64,000 nt of DNA from Rhizobium tropici CIAT 899 (GCF_000330885.1 NC_020060.1:1-64000); one strand, 5' to 3'. Positions 52,350-61,166 are shown, counted from the stretch's first letter. The notes: generated from the sequence alone by a model not told the origin. Made by a program: numbers and translations.

Positions 52350-52410
52350 AGATTTTCCTCAGTAGTGCCAGATTCAGGACCACAACCAGTGGCAGTTGAC
52401 GGGTCTTTTG

Positions 52411-52428
52411 ATATGATGGTCGTCATAT
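52411..52428 (-). promoter_or_regulatory. TetR operator 1 in the reductase-operon promoter
   Basis: ATATGATGGTCGTCATAT is a near-perfect 18-bp palindrome. On the minus strand it lies just behind TTGACA (about 52431-52436), where a repressor would block RNA polymerase. It matches the second site at the tetR start in 14 of 18 positions. Confidence 0.75.
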
Positions 52429-52456
52429 GTAATGTCAAAAAAAATGAGGCGGCCAA

Positions 52457-53050
52457 TCAAGACCCTGAGGAGTCAAGACGCTTCAATGCCGCACTGCACA
52501 AAGATTCCGACAGGGCGGCGTCATCGACCGCGCGAGCCAAGATTAGCGTGCCCACCATGGTAGCGACCGTCACCAAAGCGCGCTCATGGGCGTCTGGCTG
52601 CCCCCAGTCCGGTAGCTGGCGCGCGACCTGATCGATCATTTCCTTGATACCGCGCGTGGTCACCCGGCGCACCTCAGGCGCTTGACGGTGCATCTCGGAA
52701 CCAAGTGCGGCCACGGGGCATCCCGTCTCAATGCTCATGAGATGCTCCTTGGAGAGGTAGGCCTGTACCAATGCCTGGAAAGCTCCTTTTGAACACGCTG
52801 AGGAGAGGGCAAGGGCGCCAGCAGCGTTTGACTCGGCGCCAGCTTGCTCTGCCGCCTTGGCCAGCATGGCCTCTCGCGAGTCGAAGTGGGCGTAGAACGC
52901 ACCATGCGTCAAGCCAGCCTCTTTCATGATGTCTGCCACACCCGTACCGTCAAAGCCACTGCGGCGGATGGCGCGTGCCGCAGCCTGTACGATCCGTTTG
53001 TGGGAAGCCTCCTTTGCGGCGGCTCGGGAATTGATTGTTGAGTTTCGCAT
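52457..53050 (-). CDS. TetR family repressor of the reductase operon
   Basis: 197 residues from ATG 53050; a much longer open frame to 53317 exists but its extension looks non-coding. The helix-turn-helix region is KRIVQAAARAIRRSGFDGTG, then VADIMKEAGLTHGAFYAHFD. The C-terminal domain has the Cys-containing ETGCPVAALGSEM, common in TetR proteins that sense electrophiles. An operator overlaps its own start codon and a matching one sits before the downstream reductase, so it very likely autorepresses and controls the operon. Confidence 0.9.
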   Translation of the reverse strand: MRNSTINSRAAAKEASHKRIVQAAARAIRRSGFDGTGVADIMKEAGLTHGAFYAHFDSREAMLAKAAEQAGAESNAAGALALSSACSKGAFQALVQAYLSKEHLMSIETGCPVAALGSEMHRQAPEVRRVTTRGIKEMIDQVARQLPDWGQPDAHERALVTVATMVGTLILARAVDDAALSESLCSAALKRLDSSGS

Positions 53051-53064
53051 GATGATCATCATAT
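53047..53064. promoter_or_regulatory. TetR operator 2 at the tetR start
   Basis: ATGATGATCATCAT is a perfect 14-bp palindrome embedded in an 18-bp match to operator 1. It overlaps the tetR start codon, consistent with autoregulation. Confidence 0.75.
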
Positions 53065-53877
53065 AACACGTAAATCGATGACGCAAGTGCGGAGACGTTG
53101 ATCGTTCAAATTTGCGGGAGAGGTTTCCCTGCGGGCACGAAGCCGAAAGAAAAAAGGTCAGCGGTATATCGGTGCCTTTGCCAAAGCACCAAAGGTCATG
53201 TCGTATTTCATACGGTGTCGCCTGCTTCTTATGCGGGTCACGTGCCGTCAGCCAACGCATCTTCCACGTGGCCGTATGGACCCCCACTATCTCCCTAAGG
53301 TCACCGTCACTCAACAACCTTCAGCCCGAGCGCACGGCGAGATAGATACATGGTGCCGCTGTATCGAGGGGGGCATTACGTCGTCGGTTCAAGGACCAGC
53401 GCCCAGTTAATCGTAAACTGCGCGAGCAATCCGAAGAAGATCCTGACGCGGCGCTGCAGCAGACGGGACCCGCTCTCGGTAAGGTACATTAGCTTCGCTG
53501 CTGGGCTCTTTAACTACGGAAAAAGAAATCCACCCGTTGGTCTTGGCGGGACTCTAATGTTTTCGATCTGGCGGAATTGAACGCGGTTGGTGACATAAGT
53601 CGTCGAGAGAGTTCGCCTCTTACCTATTGGCCGTTGGTTCGATACCCATCAAGGCGGCTGAGCATTTCCGGCATGACGGATAGAAGTCGTTCGTAAAGGC
53701 ACGAAGGGAGCCTATGCGGTAGCAGAGTCGTCGGCATGAACCATCGACAACTGAGCTGTAGACAACGGTGCCAATCTATCGCGATGTCATGTCTCGTGAA
53801 GACATCGACGATCGACAGGCTGGTCGCCCCAAGGTAGGACAGAGACGTCGAAGCTTCGACCAATGACAGAGTAAGAA
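53065..53877. other. Long intergenic stretch without a supported gene
   Basis: More than 800 bp. Short frames on both strands match no family with confidence; one minus-strand segment near 53380-53490 (LTESGSRLLQRRVR) is faintly like the linker helix of a LysR regulator. It probably contains eroded genes and the promoter of the hydrolase at 53878. Confidence 0.4.
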
Positions 53878-54861
53878 ATGAGCAACGCCACGCGCAGTGC
53901 AGCTATCCCTCCACGAACAATTCAGCCACCGCAGTCCATTAGCGCCGAAGCGCAAGCGGCACTGTCTCGCCTCGTGGACGAGGACGGCAGTCCTATCAAT
54001 GCGCGCTATGGAATGCCGTCTCCAGAGGATGTTTCGGGCTGGATGGCGATGAAAGCCGCGGCAGATGCGCATTACGCCGCAGCGATCAAAGGGATGGCTG
54101 GCAGTCTACAGTCCACCGCGGAGACAATTACAATCGATGGCGCGACAATCCATGTCGCGACGCCACACGGGGCATTTGATGCAGGCGGCGCACTCATCGA
54201 CCTGCACGGAGGCGGGTTGGTGTTCGGCGGCGGAGAAGCCTGTCGCGTGAGTGCGCTTTGCCAAGCGCAACAGCACGCGGTTCGATGCTACGGCGTCGAT
54301 TACCGGATGCCGCCTGAGCATCCGTACCCGGCCGCGCTTGATGACTGCTTGGCCACGTATCGCCATGTCTTGAACGCCCACGCCCCCGAAAAGGTAATCA
54401 TCCTGGGTAGATCGGCAGGCGGCAATCTCGCGTCTGCCATGCTGTTGCGGGCGAGGGATCAAGGCTTGCCAATGCCCGGCAGATTGGTCTTGCTTTCACC
54501 CCAGGTCGACCTCACCGAATCCGGCGACAGCTTCCAAACCAACCAGATGGTCGACCTCGTTCTGCCTCGCCCCCTCAGATCGAACAACCTGCTTTACGCT
54601 GGTGGTGCCAATCTTTCCGATCCCTATCTATCGCCACTTTTTGGCGACTTGCGTGGTTTCCCGCCGACGTTTCTGCAGACCGGCACCCGTGATCTGTTTC
54701 TATCGAACACGGTGAGAATGCATCGAGCCTTGCGAAAGGCTGGCGTGGAAACAGAATTGCACGTTTTCGAGGCCATGCCGCATGGCGGCTTCATGGGCGG
54801 GACACCTGAAGACCAGGAACTTGAATCAGAGATCCGTCAGTTTGTCGGCCGTGGACGATGA
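53878..54861 (+). CDS. Alpha/beta hydrolase of the hormone-sensitive-lipase family
   Basis: 327 residues. The HSL oxyanion motif LHGGG is at 109-113, VDYRMPPEHPYPAALDDCLA follows, the nucleophile Ser179 sits in LGRSAGGN, the acid Asp lies in TGTRDLFLS and the His in AMPHGGFMGG. It is a cytosolic carboxylesterase without signal peptide. It differs from the exported hydrolase at 12174, which shares the fold only. Its 3' end overlaps an SDR fragment on the other strand, showing a rearrangement just behind it. Confidence 0.9.
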   Translation: MSNATRSAAIPPRTIQPPQSISAEAQAALSRLVDEDGSPINARYGMPSPEDVSGWMAMKAAADAHYAAAIKGMAGSLQSTAETITIDGATIHVATPHGAFDAGGALIDLHGGGLVFGGGEACRVSALCQAQQHAVRCYGVDYRMPPEHPYPAALDDCLATYRHVLNAHAPEKVIILGRSAGGNLASAMLLRARDQGLPMPGRLVLLSPQVDLTESGDSFQTNQMVDLVLPRPLRSNNLLYAGGANLSDPYLSPLFGDLRGFPPTFLQTGTRDLFLSNTVRMHRALRKAGVETELHVFEAMPHGGFMGGTPEDQELESEIRQFVGRGR

Positions 54862-54961
54862 CGGTCGCGCCCTCCTTCGCAAGGCCTCTGGCGACGCCCT
54901 CGCCAATACCCCTGCTGCTTCCCGTTACGAGCGCAATCTTGCCACCGAGCTGTAAGTCCAT
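54840..54961 (-). pseudogene. N-terminal fragment of an SDR gene
   Basis: Minus-strand frame starting at ATG 54961: MDLQLGGKIALVTGSSRGIG, EGVARGLAKEGATVIVHGR. This is the first 40 residues of a classical SDR, including the whole cofactor motif. The remaining 200 residues are absent because the frame runs into the end of the hydrolase gene. Confidence 0.8.
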
Positions 54962-55152
54962 GATATTCGATCCCTATTCTCGCATCCGCAGGTATGAGGT
55001 TCGGTAATGCATCAGGCAATTTCGGACTTTAAAGTGCCTGTCGAGGACAGGGCGACATGCCTCGGAGCCGATGGATCTGTCGCCCATGTGAGTTGAGTTC
55101 TGCGAATTCTTTTCAGATTGTTGGCTGAGCCCTCGCTGCGAGCGCGCAATTT

Positions 55153-55362
55153 ATGCTCGATATACCGGACATATCCCAGAAGATGCTAAAGCAGCATCTC
55201 AGGGAACTGGAGAGTGACGGCCTCGTACACCGACGCGACTACCAAGAGCAGCCTACTCGCGTCGAATACTCCCTAAGTGCTGCGGGGCGTGGGCTCATGC
55301 CGCTTATCATGGCCGTTAGGGACTTCTCTCGGGACTATCCCGAGGATCCCTCCGTCGGCTGA
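55153..55362 (+). pseudogene. Truncated HxlR-type regulator
   Basis: ISQKMLKQHLRELESDGLVH, RRDYQEQPTRVEYSLSAAGR and GLMPLIMAVRDF correspond to the recognition helix and wing of HxlR-type winged-helix regulators. The first 40 or so residues of the family are missing; in-frame a stop lies 24 bp upstream of the ATG. A 69-residue product could be made but would lack half of the DNA-binding fold. Confidence 0.7.
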
Positions 55363-55418
55363 TTAGTGGGATGACCTGCTCTTTCGTTAAATAATTTCGA
55401 GAACACGGCTTGAATTAT

Positions 55419-55432
55419 GAACCGAATGGTTC
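55419..55432. promoter_or_regulatory. TetR operator (GAACC-N4-GGTTC), copy 1
   Basis: GAACCGAATGGTTC is a perfect-armed palindrome 12 bp before the TetR start at 55445. A near-identical site with perfect 6-bp arms precedes the exporter gene at 56138. Confidence 0.75.
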
Positions 55433-55444
55433 CATATCGCAATC

Positions 55445-56056
55445 ATGGTTAAACGCACTAATACATCCCCGACGGTAGGTCGCCCTCGCGAATTCGAACT
55501 CGATGATGCAGTTCGCAAAGCGATGGACGTCTTTTGGGACCGTGGATATCACGATGCGTCCCTTCCGGACCTGCTTGAAGGTATGGAACTGTCCAGAGGC
55601 AGCTTTTACAAAGCTTTCGTCGACAAGCGGGGCATCTATCTTCGTGCTCTTGACGCCTATATCGAGGATGCCGTTCGCACGGTCGGTGAAACGCTGCATT
55701 CCAACCCATCGCCCAAGGCCGCAATTCGTGAAGCATTTTTGCAGCAGTTGGATCAATCATCTGGCACGGAGGGACTGCGTGGGTGCTTTGTTGTCTTGAC
55801 GGCTGTGGAAATGCTTCCAGAGGACAAAGAGGTCGCGCCTCGTATCTCCCGCCTGTTTCGGCGACTGCAAGATCTATACGCCGCGGCGATCATAAGAGCT
55901 CAAGCCTTGGGCGAAATTGATCCGGGGCTCGACGAACGTGCACTTGCCAGATTCCTCGTATGCCAGATCCACGGCATGCGGGTTCTGGGCAAGGCTGTCG
56001 CGGATCGCGAGGAGACCAGGGCCATGATCGATATTGCGCTGAAGGCGCTCGGCTGA
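55445..56056 (+). CDS. TetR family regulator
   Basis: 203 residues. GRPREFELDDAVRKAMDVFW, then HDASLPDLLEGMELSRGSFY and KAFVDKRGIYLRAL form the TetR DNA-binding domain. The C-terminal domain (about 90-200) includes GLRGCFVVLTAVEML. It sits between two copies of a GGAACC-N4-GGTTCC type palindrome, one before itself and one before the MFS exporter, so it most likely represses both. Confidence 0.9.
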   Translation: MVKRTNTSPTVGRPREFELDDAVRKAMDVFWDRGYHDASLPDLLEGMELSRGSFYKAFVDKRGIYLRALDAYIEDAVRTVGETLHSNPSPKAAIREAFLQQLDQSSGTEGLRGCFVVLTAVEMLPEDKEVAPRISRLFRRLQDLYAAAIIRAQALGEIDPGLDERALARFLVCQIHGMRVLGKAVADREETRAMIDIALKALG

Positions 56057-56065
56057 CTTTAATTA

Positions 56066-56081
56066 GGAACCAAAAGGTTCC
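56066..56081. promoter_or_regulatory. TetR operator (GGAACC-N4-GGTTCC), copy 2
   Basis: GGAACCAAAAGGTTCC, perfect 6-bp arms with AAAA between. It lies 10 bp after the TetR stop and 56 bp before the exporter start. Confidence 0.78.
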
Positions 56082-56137
56082 AAATACCGTACCATTGCAA
56101 ACCGTCGGCTGGTTCTTCGGTCGAGGTGGAGACACAC

Positions 56138-57556
56138 ATGAAACACGTTAGCGACGCCAATGCGACACCTGATCCACGCCGATGGATGGCATTGGTCATC
56201 CTTTTGACCGGGGCGTTTTTGCCGCCTCTCGATTTCTTTATCGTCAACGTGGCGCTACCCTCGATCCGGGAAGACTTCCGGGCCTCAGCATCGACGATGC
56301 AACTGATTATCTCAGGTTACGCCGCCACCTATGCTGTCATGCTGATCACAGGTGGCAGGCTTGGAGACCTCTATGGTCGACGCAACGTCTTTATGGCTGG
56401 CATGGTCGGGTTTGCGGTCGCATCTGCCTTATGCGGGTTTGCCTGGTCTCCATTGGCGCTGATCGTCGGCCGCGTCCTTCAAGGATTTGCCGCGGCAATA
56501 ATGGCGCCGCAGGCTTTGGCGTCCATCAATGCAATTTTCCCCGACCACGAAAAATCGAAGGCGCTAAGCTTTTACGCTCTGACCTTCGGGCTGGCATCAA
56601 TGGCTGGTCTGTTCCTTGGCGGGGCGCTGATTGCCCTGAATATCCTCGGCCTTGGATGGAGAGCCATATTCCTCATAAACCTTCCGATTATCGCGATCGC
56701 CGCGCCGTCCGCCTTCATCATGTTGCAGGAAACCCGATCGGAGCAACCGAGCAAACTGGATCTTGGCGGAGCTTTGCTGATCGCGCTTGCGCTTCTTGCA
56801 CTCGTCGCGCCGCTGATTGAGGGTAGGGAGCAGGGGTGGCCGATCTGGTCGATCGTGACGCTTGCCGCCTCCCTGCCGATTTTCCTCCTGTTCTGGCGGC
56901 ATGAGAAATACATGGAGTTGGCAGGGAGAGATCCGATTCTTGCGCCAAGCCTGCTTCAGAACCGGGGACTGATGCATGGGCTGCTGGCCGCCTTGTTCTT
57001 CTACGCTCTTGCCGCCTTCTGGCTGATATTCTCGGTCTATCAGCAGGGTGGTCTTGGTCGGACGCCTTTCAAGGCGGGACTTGCTATCCTTCCCGCTGCA
57101 GTCGGCTTTGTCCTTGGCCCTTTTGCAAGTGAGCGCGTTCTTAGGGTCTTCGGAAGATTTTCCGCTGGCATCGGCATGGTGCTGCAAGCCGTAGGATTGT
57201 TCGGAACAGCGGCCTTGATCTCGAATGGCCTTCCGCAACTCCTTTTTGTTGCGCTCTTTCTCATTGGGGCAGGGCAGGGGATCGCCCTTCCAAACCTTGT
57301 GAAGAGCATCGTGCAGCGGGTGGACAGGTCGCAGTCGGGATTGGCCTCCGGCCTGGTCAATTCAATGCTTCAGATTGGTGGAGCGTTCGCGGCCGCCATC
57401 ATCGGTGGATTGTTTTTCTCGATATTGGGGTCCGCCACCGACATTCAATCCATTGGCCGAGCCTACAGCGTTGCAGCAACCACGATTGCAATCTGTCTTC
57501 TCGTTGCGGGATGGCTTTCCGTCAGCCTGGCATCAACCAAACCGTCACGCCCATGA
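56138..57556 (+). CDS. MFS exporter of the DHA2 (EmrB/QacA) family
   Basis: 472 residues from ATG 56138 behind AGGTGGAG; 14 hydrophobic segments are expected for this family. PPLDFFIVNVALPSIREDF (TM1 acidic motif D1), GGRLGDLYGRRNVFMAG (motif A) and the mid-protein motif GLFLGGALIAL are visible. It exports organic compounds with a proton gradient. It is under the TetR encoded just upstream. A truncated-looking SDR follows after 89 bp in the same direction. Confidence 0.9.
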   Translation: MKHVSDANATPDPRRWMALVILLTGAFLPPLDFFIVNVALPSIREDFRASASTMQLIISGYAATYAVMLITGGRLGDLYGRRNVFMAGMVGFAVASALCGFAWSPLALIVGRVLQGFAAAIMAPQALASINAIFPDHEKSKALSFYALTFGLASMAGLFLGGALIALNILGLGWRAIFLINLPIIAIAAPSAFIMLQETRSEQPSKLDLGGALLIALALLALVAPLIEGREQGWPIWSIVTLAASLPIFLLFWRHEKYMELAGRDPILAPSLLQNRGLMHGLLAALFFYALAAFWLIFSVYQQGGLGRTPFKAGLAILPAAVGFVLGPFASERVLRVFGRFSAGIGMVLQAVGLFGTAALISNGLPQLLFVALFLIGAGQGIALPNLVKSIVQRVDRSQSGLASGLVNSMLQIGGAFAAAIIGGLFFSILGSATDIQSIGRAYSVAATTIAICLLVAGWLSVSLASTKPSRP

Positions 57557-57645
57557 GCGAGACCCACGCATGGTCTCGTTGGTGGCTCGTCCAGTGACGG
57601 CGTGAACCTTCAAAGTAAAATAGAAACAATTTGAGGTATTCCTCC

Positions 57646-58485
57646 ATGAACAAGATCTTTACGCCACCTCTCGCGGGCAAGCGCGCGCTGGTTACCGGTG
57701 GGGCACGCGGTATCGGTGCGGCCATCGCATTAAAACTTGCCGAGGATGGTGCCGACATTGCGATCACCTATGAGAAGTCAGCCGAGAAAGCGGAGGCTCT
57801 CGTTGCCGAGATCCGCGCTATGGGCCGCAAAGCGATCGCCATTCGGGCCGACGCTGCGAGGACAGAAGCCGCGAGAGCCACTGTCGAGCAGACCATCGCT
57901 GAACTCGGCGGCCTCGACATACTCATCAATAATGCGGGCGTCCTTTTCGCGAGCGACTTCTCCACACAGCCGCTCGAGGAGATTGATTTGCAGCTGAACA
58001 TCAATGTTCGCGGCGTCCTTCTGGTCACTCAAGAGGCGCTGAAACACATCCCGAATGGCGGTCGCATCATCAGTATCGGCAGCAATGCGGGTCTGGCTGT
58101 GCCGTTTGTAGGGATCGCGGTCTATGCAGCAACCAAGTCTGCGCTGGAAAGCTTCACTCGCGGCCTCGCGCGTGAGTTGGGATCTCGGGAGATCACGGTC
58201 AATCTGGTTCGACCAGGCCCGATCGACACCGACATGAACCCTGCCGATGGCGCTCTGGCACCTGCTATTCTGCCAAACCTTTCGATTGTTCGATACGGTA
58301 AAGCCAGGGAGGTCGCAGAGGCCGTCGCTTTTCTCGCCGCGCCCGGTGCAGGTTATATTACCGGATGGGCATTCTCGTCGACGGTGGCATTAGCGCTTGA
58401 GCATGTTGGTGCCGCACCTGGTGCCATAAGTGCGTCTGGTTTCTGCTCAATCTTCGACTTAGTAGAACAGATGAAAACACTCTAA
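57646..58485 (+). CDS. Short-chain dehydrogenase/reductase with frameshifted C-terminus
   Basis: 279 residues from ATG 57646. Complete SDR core: ALVTGGARGIGAAIALKLAE, ILINNAGVLFASDF, ISIGSNAGLAVPFVGIAVYA and ATKSALESFTRGLARE. Family members end with YITG-x-G-x-x-V-D-G-G. Here one base is missing near 58363-58366: the other frame reads GILVDGGISA then stops at 58400, while the present frame runs on for about 40 unrelated residues. The protein may be inactive because this tail helps close the cofactor site. Confidence 0.82.
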   Translation: MNKIFTPPLAGKRALVTGGARGIGAAIALKLAEDGADIAITYEKSAEKAEALVAEIRAMGRKAIAIRADAARTEAARATVEQTIAELGGLDILINNAGVLFASDFSTQPLEEIDLQLNINVRGVLLVTQEALKHIPNGGRIISIGSNAGLAVPFVGIAVYAATKSALESFTRGLARELGSREITVNLVRPGPIDTDMNPADGALAPAILPNLSIVRYGKAREVAEAVAFLAAPGAGYITGWAFSSTVALALEHVGAAPGAISASGFCSIFDLVEQMKTL

Positions 58486-58499
58486 AATGGAAAACGCAT

Positions 58500-59189
58500 T
58501 TGAAGACGATCGGCATACTCGGCGGGATGTCCGCGGCCTCGACCCAGATCTATTACCGTGAACTATGCAGGCTTACCCGCGAGAACCTGGGAGGACTGCA
58601 TTCTCCTGAGCTTCTCATACGATCTGTCGACTTCGACGAGATCGAAAAGTTGCAGGCATCCTCCGATTGGAATGTCGCGGCAAATATCCTGAATGAAAAA
58701 GCCATTGCCCTGGAACGCGGAGGCGCCGATCTCCTCATCATGGCGACGAATACCATGCATAAAGTAGCGGACACGATATTAGATGGAGTGTCGATACCAT
58801 TCATACACATCGCGGACGCAACTGCGACAGCTATCCTTAATAGCGGTTTCCGTAGGCCGGGGCTGATGGCGACCGCCTTCACCATGGAACAGAACTTCTA
58901 CACTGCCCGCTTGTCCGCTCTAGGACTGTTGCCAACAATTCCCGAGGCCGGCGATCGAGCGGAAACCCATCGCATCATCTATGACGAACTGTGTCGCGAT
59001 GTTGTTCGCGAGGAAAGTCGCTTGACCTATGAACTGATTGCGCGGCGGCTGATTGATCGAGGCTGCGACTGCCTTATCCTTGGTTGTACGGAGGTGGGCA
59101 TGCTGCTGAACCAGGATAATGTGGGCGTTCAAGTCTTCGATACGACCCTGGTTCATTGCAAAGCCGCCCTTCGAGCTGCTCTGCAATGA
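58500..59189 (+). CDS. Aspartate/glutamate racemase-family protein, one catalytic Cys missing
   Basis: 229 residues starting at TTG 58500 (KTIGILGGMSAASTQIYYRE is the family start). The second catalytic site LILGCTEVGMLL is intact. At the first site the family has CTNTMHK, here ATNTMHK with Ala82 in place of Cys. In two-base racemases both Cys are needed, so the enzyme may act one-sidedly, for example as an isomerase or hydrolase-like variant, or may be inactive. The gene lies 15 bp behind the frameshifted SDR. Confidence 0.82.
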   Translation: MKTIGILGGMSAASTQIYYRELCRLTRENLGGLHSPELLIRSVDFDEIEKLQASSDWNVAANILNEKAIALERGGADLLIMATNTMHKVADTILDGVSIPFIHIADATATAILNSGFRRPGLMATAFTMEQNFYTARLSALGLLPTIPEAGDRAETHRIIYDELCRDVVREESRLTYELIARRLIDRGCDCLILGCTEVGMLLNQDNVGVQVFDTTLVHCKAALRAALQ

Positions 59190-59504
59190 CTCGCTGCCCA
59201 TCCTGATTGTGCGACCGGCTTACGAGAACGCGCCGGAGCTTTGGTCAAACCTGGCGCGGTTCGGCGTCTTCCGCCACCGCGCTATGCACGGTGCTCGTTT
59301 CGCGTTGTTGGGCCGGCCGCTCAATGGTAAGGACCGAAAGCGCGATTGCCGACGGCGATGCTCTCTTCAATTCGATCCGACAAGCACGGCAGGAAGATAT
59401 AGTCGGCATGCGCGGTCGGAGCGACCTTCAGCAGGGAAAGCAAGCCGTGGTACGCCATCACAATTTCGACGACGAAGAAATTAAGAGCTTTTGTTATTGA
59501 CATT
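59190..59504. other. Intergenic, no supported gene
   Basis: About 315 bp. Frames on both strands match nothing I know with confidence. A possible TTGACA (-35) lies at 59497-59502, just before the TetR operator. Confidence 0.4.
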
Positions 59505-59522
59505 CTACCTACTAGAAGGTAG
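59505..59522. promoter_or_regulatory. TetR operator (CTACC-type), copy 1
   Basis: CTACCTACTAGAAGGTAG is an imperfect 18-bp palindrome immediately behind TTGACA and 9 bp before the TetR start. A related site is at 60169-60186. Confidence 0.7.
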
Positions 59523-59531
59523 CTCATCGTT

Positions 59532-60122
59532 ATGAGCAATCTTTCAACCACCTCCGACGATATCCTGGCTTCCGCCCGAAACCTGATCATGAGTGGAGGC
59601 TACAATGGCTTCAGCTATGCCGACATCTCGAAAGTGGTCGGAATCCGGAAGGCCAGTATCCACCACCATTTCCCCAGTAAGGTCGATCTGGTGCGTGAGC
59701 TGGTCAAGCGCTATCGTGAAGACGGCCAGGCGAGTGTGGCCGCCCTTGAGCAGAACGTTCCAGATGCACTGGACATTCTCAAGGTCTATGCAAACCACTG
59801 GGCCAAATGCATCGAGGATGCGAGCAGACCGTATTGCGTGTGCGCTCTGCTTGCCAGTGAACTGCCATCCCTTCCGCCGGAAGTCGCAACCGAGGTGACG
59901 AATTTCTTTCGCTTCATTTCATCGTGGCTGGCTTCGATGATGGAACGTGGGTCCAGGCAAGGCGCTCTGAACCTTTCCAGCGAGCCGCATGTTGAAGCGG
60001 AGGCATTTCTGGCGACGGTGTACGGGGCGATGCTCTCCGCGAGAGCCTATGGGAAGCCGGAGGTGTTCGGAACGATAATGACACCAGCTCTTAACCGACT
60101 GACTCCAATCGTCGCTCACTAA
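59532..60122 (+). CDS. TetR family regulator
   Basis: 196 residues. The DNA-binding domain is GGYNGFSYADISKVVGIRKA followed by SIHHHFPSKVDLVRELVKRY. The C-terminal part (CVCALLASELPSLPPEVATE) fits the TetR_C family of AcrR-type proteins. Two copies of a CTACC-N8-GGTAG-like palindrome, before itself and before the next gene, suggest autorepression and control of the 60201 and 60579 genes. Confidence 0.9.
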   Translation: MSNLSTTSDDILASARNLIMSGGYNGFSYADISKVVGIRKASIHHHFPSKVDLVRELVKRYREDGQASVAALEQNVPDALDILKVYANHWAKCIEDASRPYCVCALLASELPSLPPEVATEVTNFFRFISSWLASMMERGSRQGALNLSSEPHVEAEAFLATVYGAMLSARAYGKPEVFGTIMTPALNRLTPIVAH

Positions 60123-60168
60123 TCCTGCGGTGGCTAGTGCTACTCAGGTAAATTCGCATCACGCGAAA

Positions 60169-60186
60169 CTACCAACTAGTAGGAAG
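60169..60186. promoter_or_regulatory. TetR operator (CTACC-type), copy 2
   Basis: CTACCAACTAGTAGGAAG shares CTACC-x-ACTAG-x-x-GG with copy 1 and lies 14 bp before the 109-residue gene. Confidence 0.65.
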
Positions 60187-60200
60187 AGTGGTGACAGTTC

Positions 60201-60530
60201 ATGAGCAAACGCAAAGTTCAGAAAGTAATGCCGATTTCAGCGACCGCGTCTTCCCGACAGGTTGAGATCAGCCAAACCAATTCGATCCTCTCCGATCCTG
60301 ATGGCCGATGGGTCGCTAAGCGGCAAAGGGCGATCAACGAGGCATTCGAGGAACGCATGCGCTTGGAGAGCAAGGAGGCCGGTGGGTCAAAGATTCGGTC
60401 TCTCGACGCCTCACAGGACATTGAGATTTCCGACGAGCCGGTTGGGAAACTCTCCGGCGAAAGCGATCGGATCGGCCGAAATGAGTGGGACGAGAACACC
60501 CCATTCGGCAAGCATGTGGGCTTCTTGTGA
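60201..60530 (+). CDS. Unrecognised 109-residue hydrophilic protein
   Basis: Hydrophilic, charged and without membrane segment, signal peptide or known motif (SKRKVQKVMPISATASSRQV at the start; NEWDENTPFGKHVGFL at the end). The start codon is preceded by AGGAAGAG. It lies directly behind a TetR operator and before a DUF308-like gene, so it is probably part of the TetR-controlled unit. No function assigned. Confidence 0.6.
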   Translation: MSKRKVQKVMPISATASSRQVEISQTNSILSDPDGRWVAKRQRAINEAFEERMRLESKEAGGSKIRSLDASQDIEISDEPVGKLSGESDRIGRNEWDENTPFGKHVGFL

Positions 60531-60578
60531 CAGAACCCGCGTGAACAATTTCATCAATCCAGAAAGTGGAAGAAAACA

Positions 60579-61166
60579 ATGTCGAACAATCAGACCTCCC
60601 GTGTTGCGAGCGGCAACGACCAATGGCTAAAGCAGTATTATTTTACCCGAGCGGTGTTCTCGGTGCTCTGGGTAGCGGCTGCATTCACTCTCGGACAGCA
60701 TTCGTTTGCGGTGGCTGCCACTCTTCTGGTCATCTATCCGGCTTGGGATGCCGTCGCCAACGTCGTTGACGCTAGCAGGAGCGGTGGCTTTGCCGTCAAC
60801 CGGAGCCAGGCGATCAACGTCATGGCGAGCTCGGTTATGACGATTGTCGTGATTTTGGCGCTGACAATGAGCATGAACTGGGTTCTCGGAGCCTTCGGTC
60901 TATGGGCGATTTTCTCAGGGGTGCTGCAGCTAGGGACTGCCGTCCGGCGTTGGAAAACGAGCGGCGGTCAATGGGTAATGGTTTTGAGCGGCGGCCAATC
61001 GGCCGTGGCGGGCGCGCTCTTTATCTTTCAAGCGCAAATGCCGCAAGAGCCTTCTATCTCCACAGTCGCCGGATACGCGGGCGTCGGGGCATTTTATTTT
61101 CTGGTTTCGGCAATTTGGCTGAGTATAGCCCTTTCGCGTCGCAGTATGCGCGGAGCAGAGCTTTGA
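60579..61166 (+). CDS. DUF308-like membrane protein
   Basis: 195 residues with about six transmembrane helices in pairs (FTRAVFSVLWVAAAFTL; MTIVVILALTMSMNWVLGAF; GAFYFLVSAIWLSIAL). The arrangement resembles the DUF308/HdeD family of small membrane proteins, some of which help acid or envelope stress survival. The gene follows the 109-residue protein by 48 bp and probably belongs to the same TetR-controlled unit. Ribosome binding site GGAAGAAAA is visible. Confidence 0.65.
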   Translation: MSNNQTSRVASGNDQWLKQYYFTRAVFSVLWVAAAFTLGQHSFAVAATLLVIYPAWDAVANVVDASRSGGFAVNRSQAINVMASSVMTIVVILALTMSMNWVLGAFGLWAIFSGVLQLGTAVRRWKTSGGQWVMVLSGGQSAVAGALFIFQAQMPQEPSISTVAGYAGVGAFYFLVSAIWLSIALSRRSMRGAEL

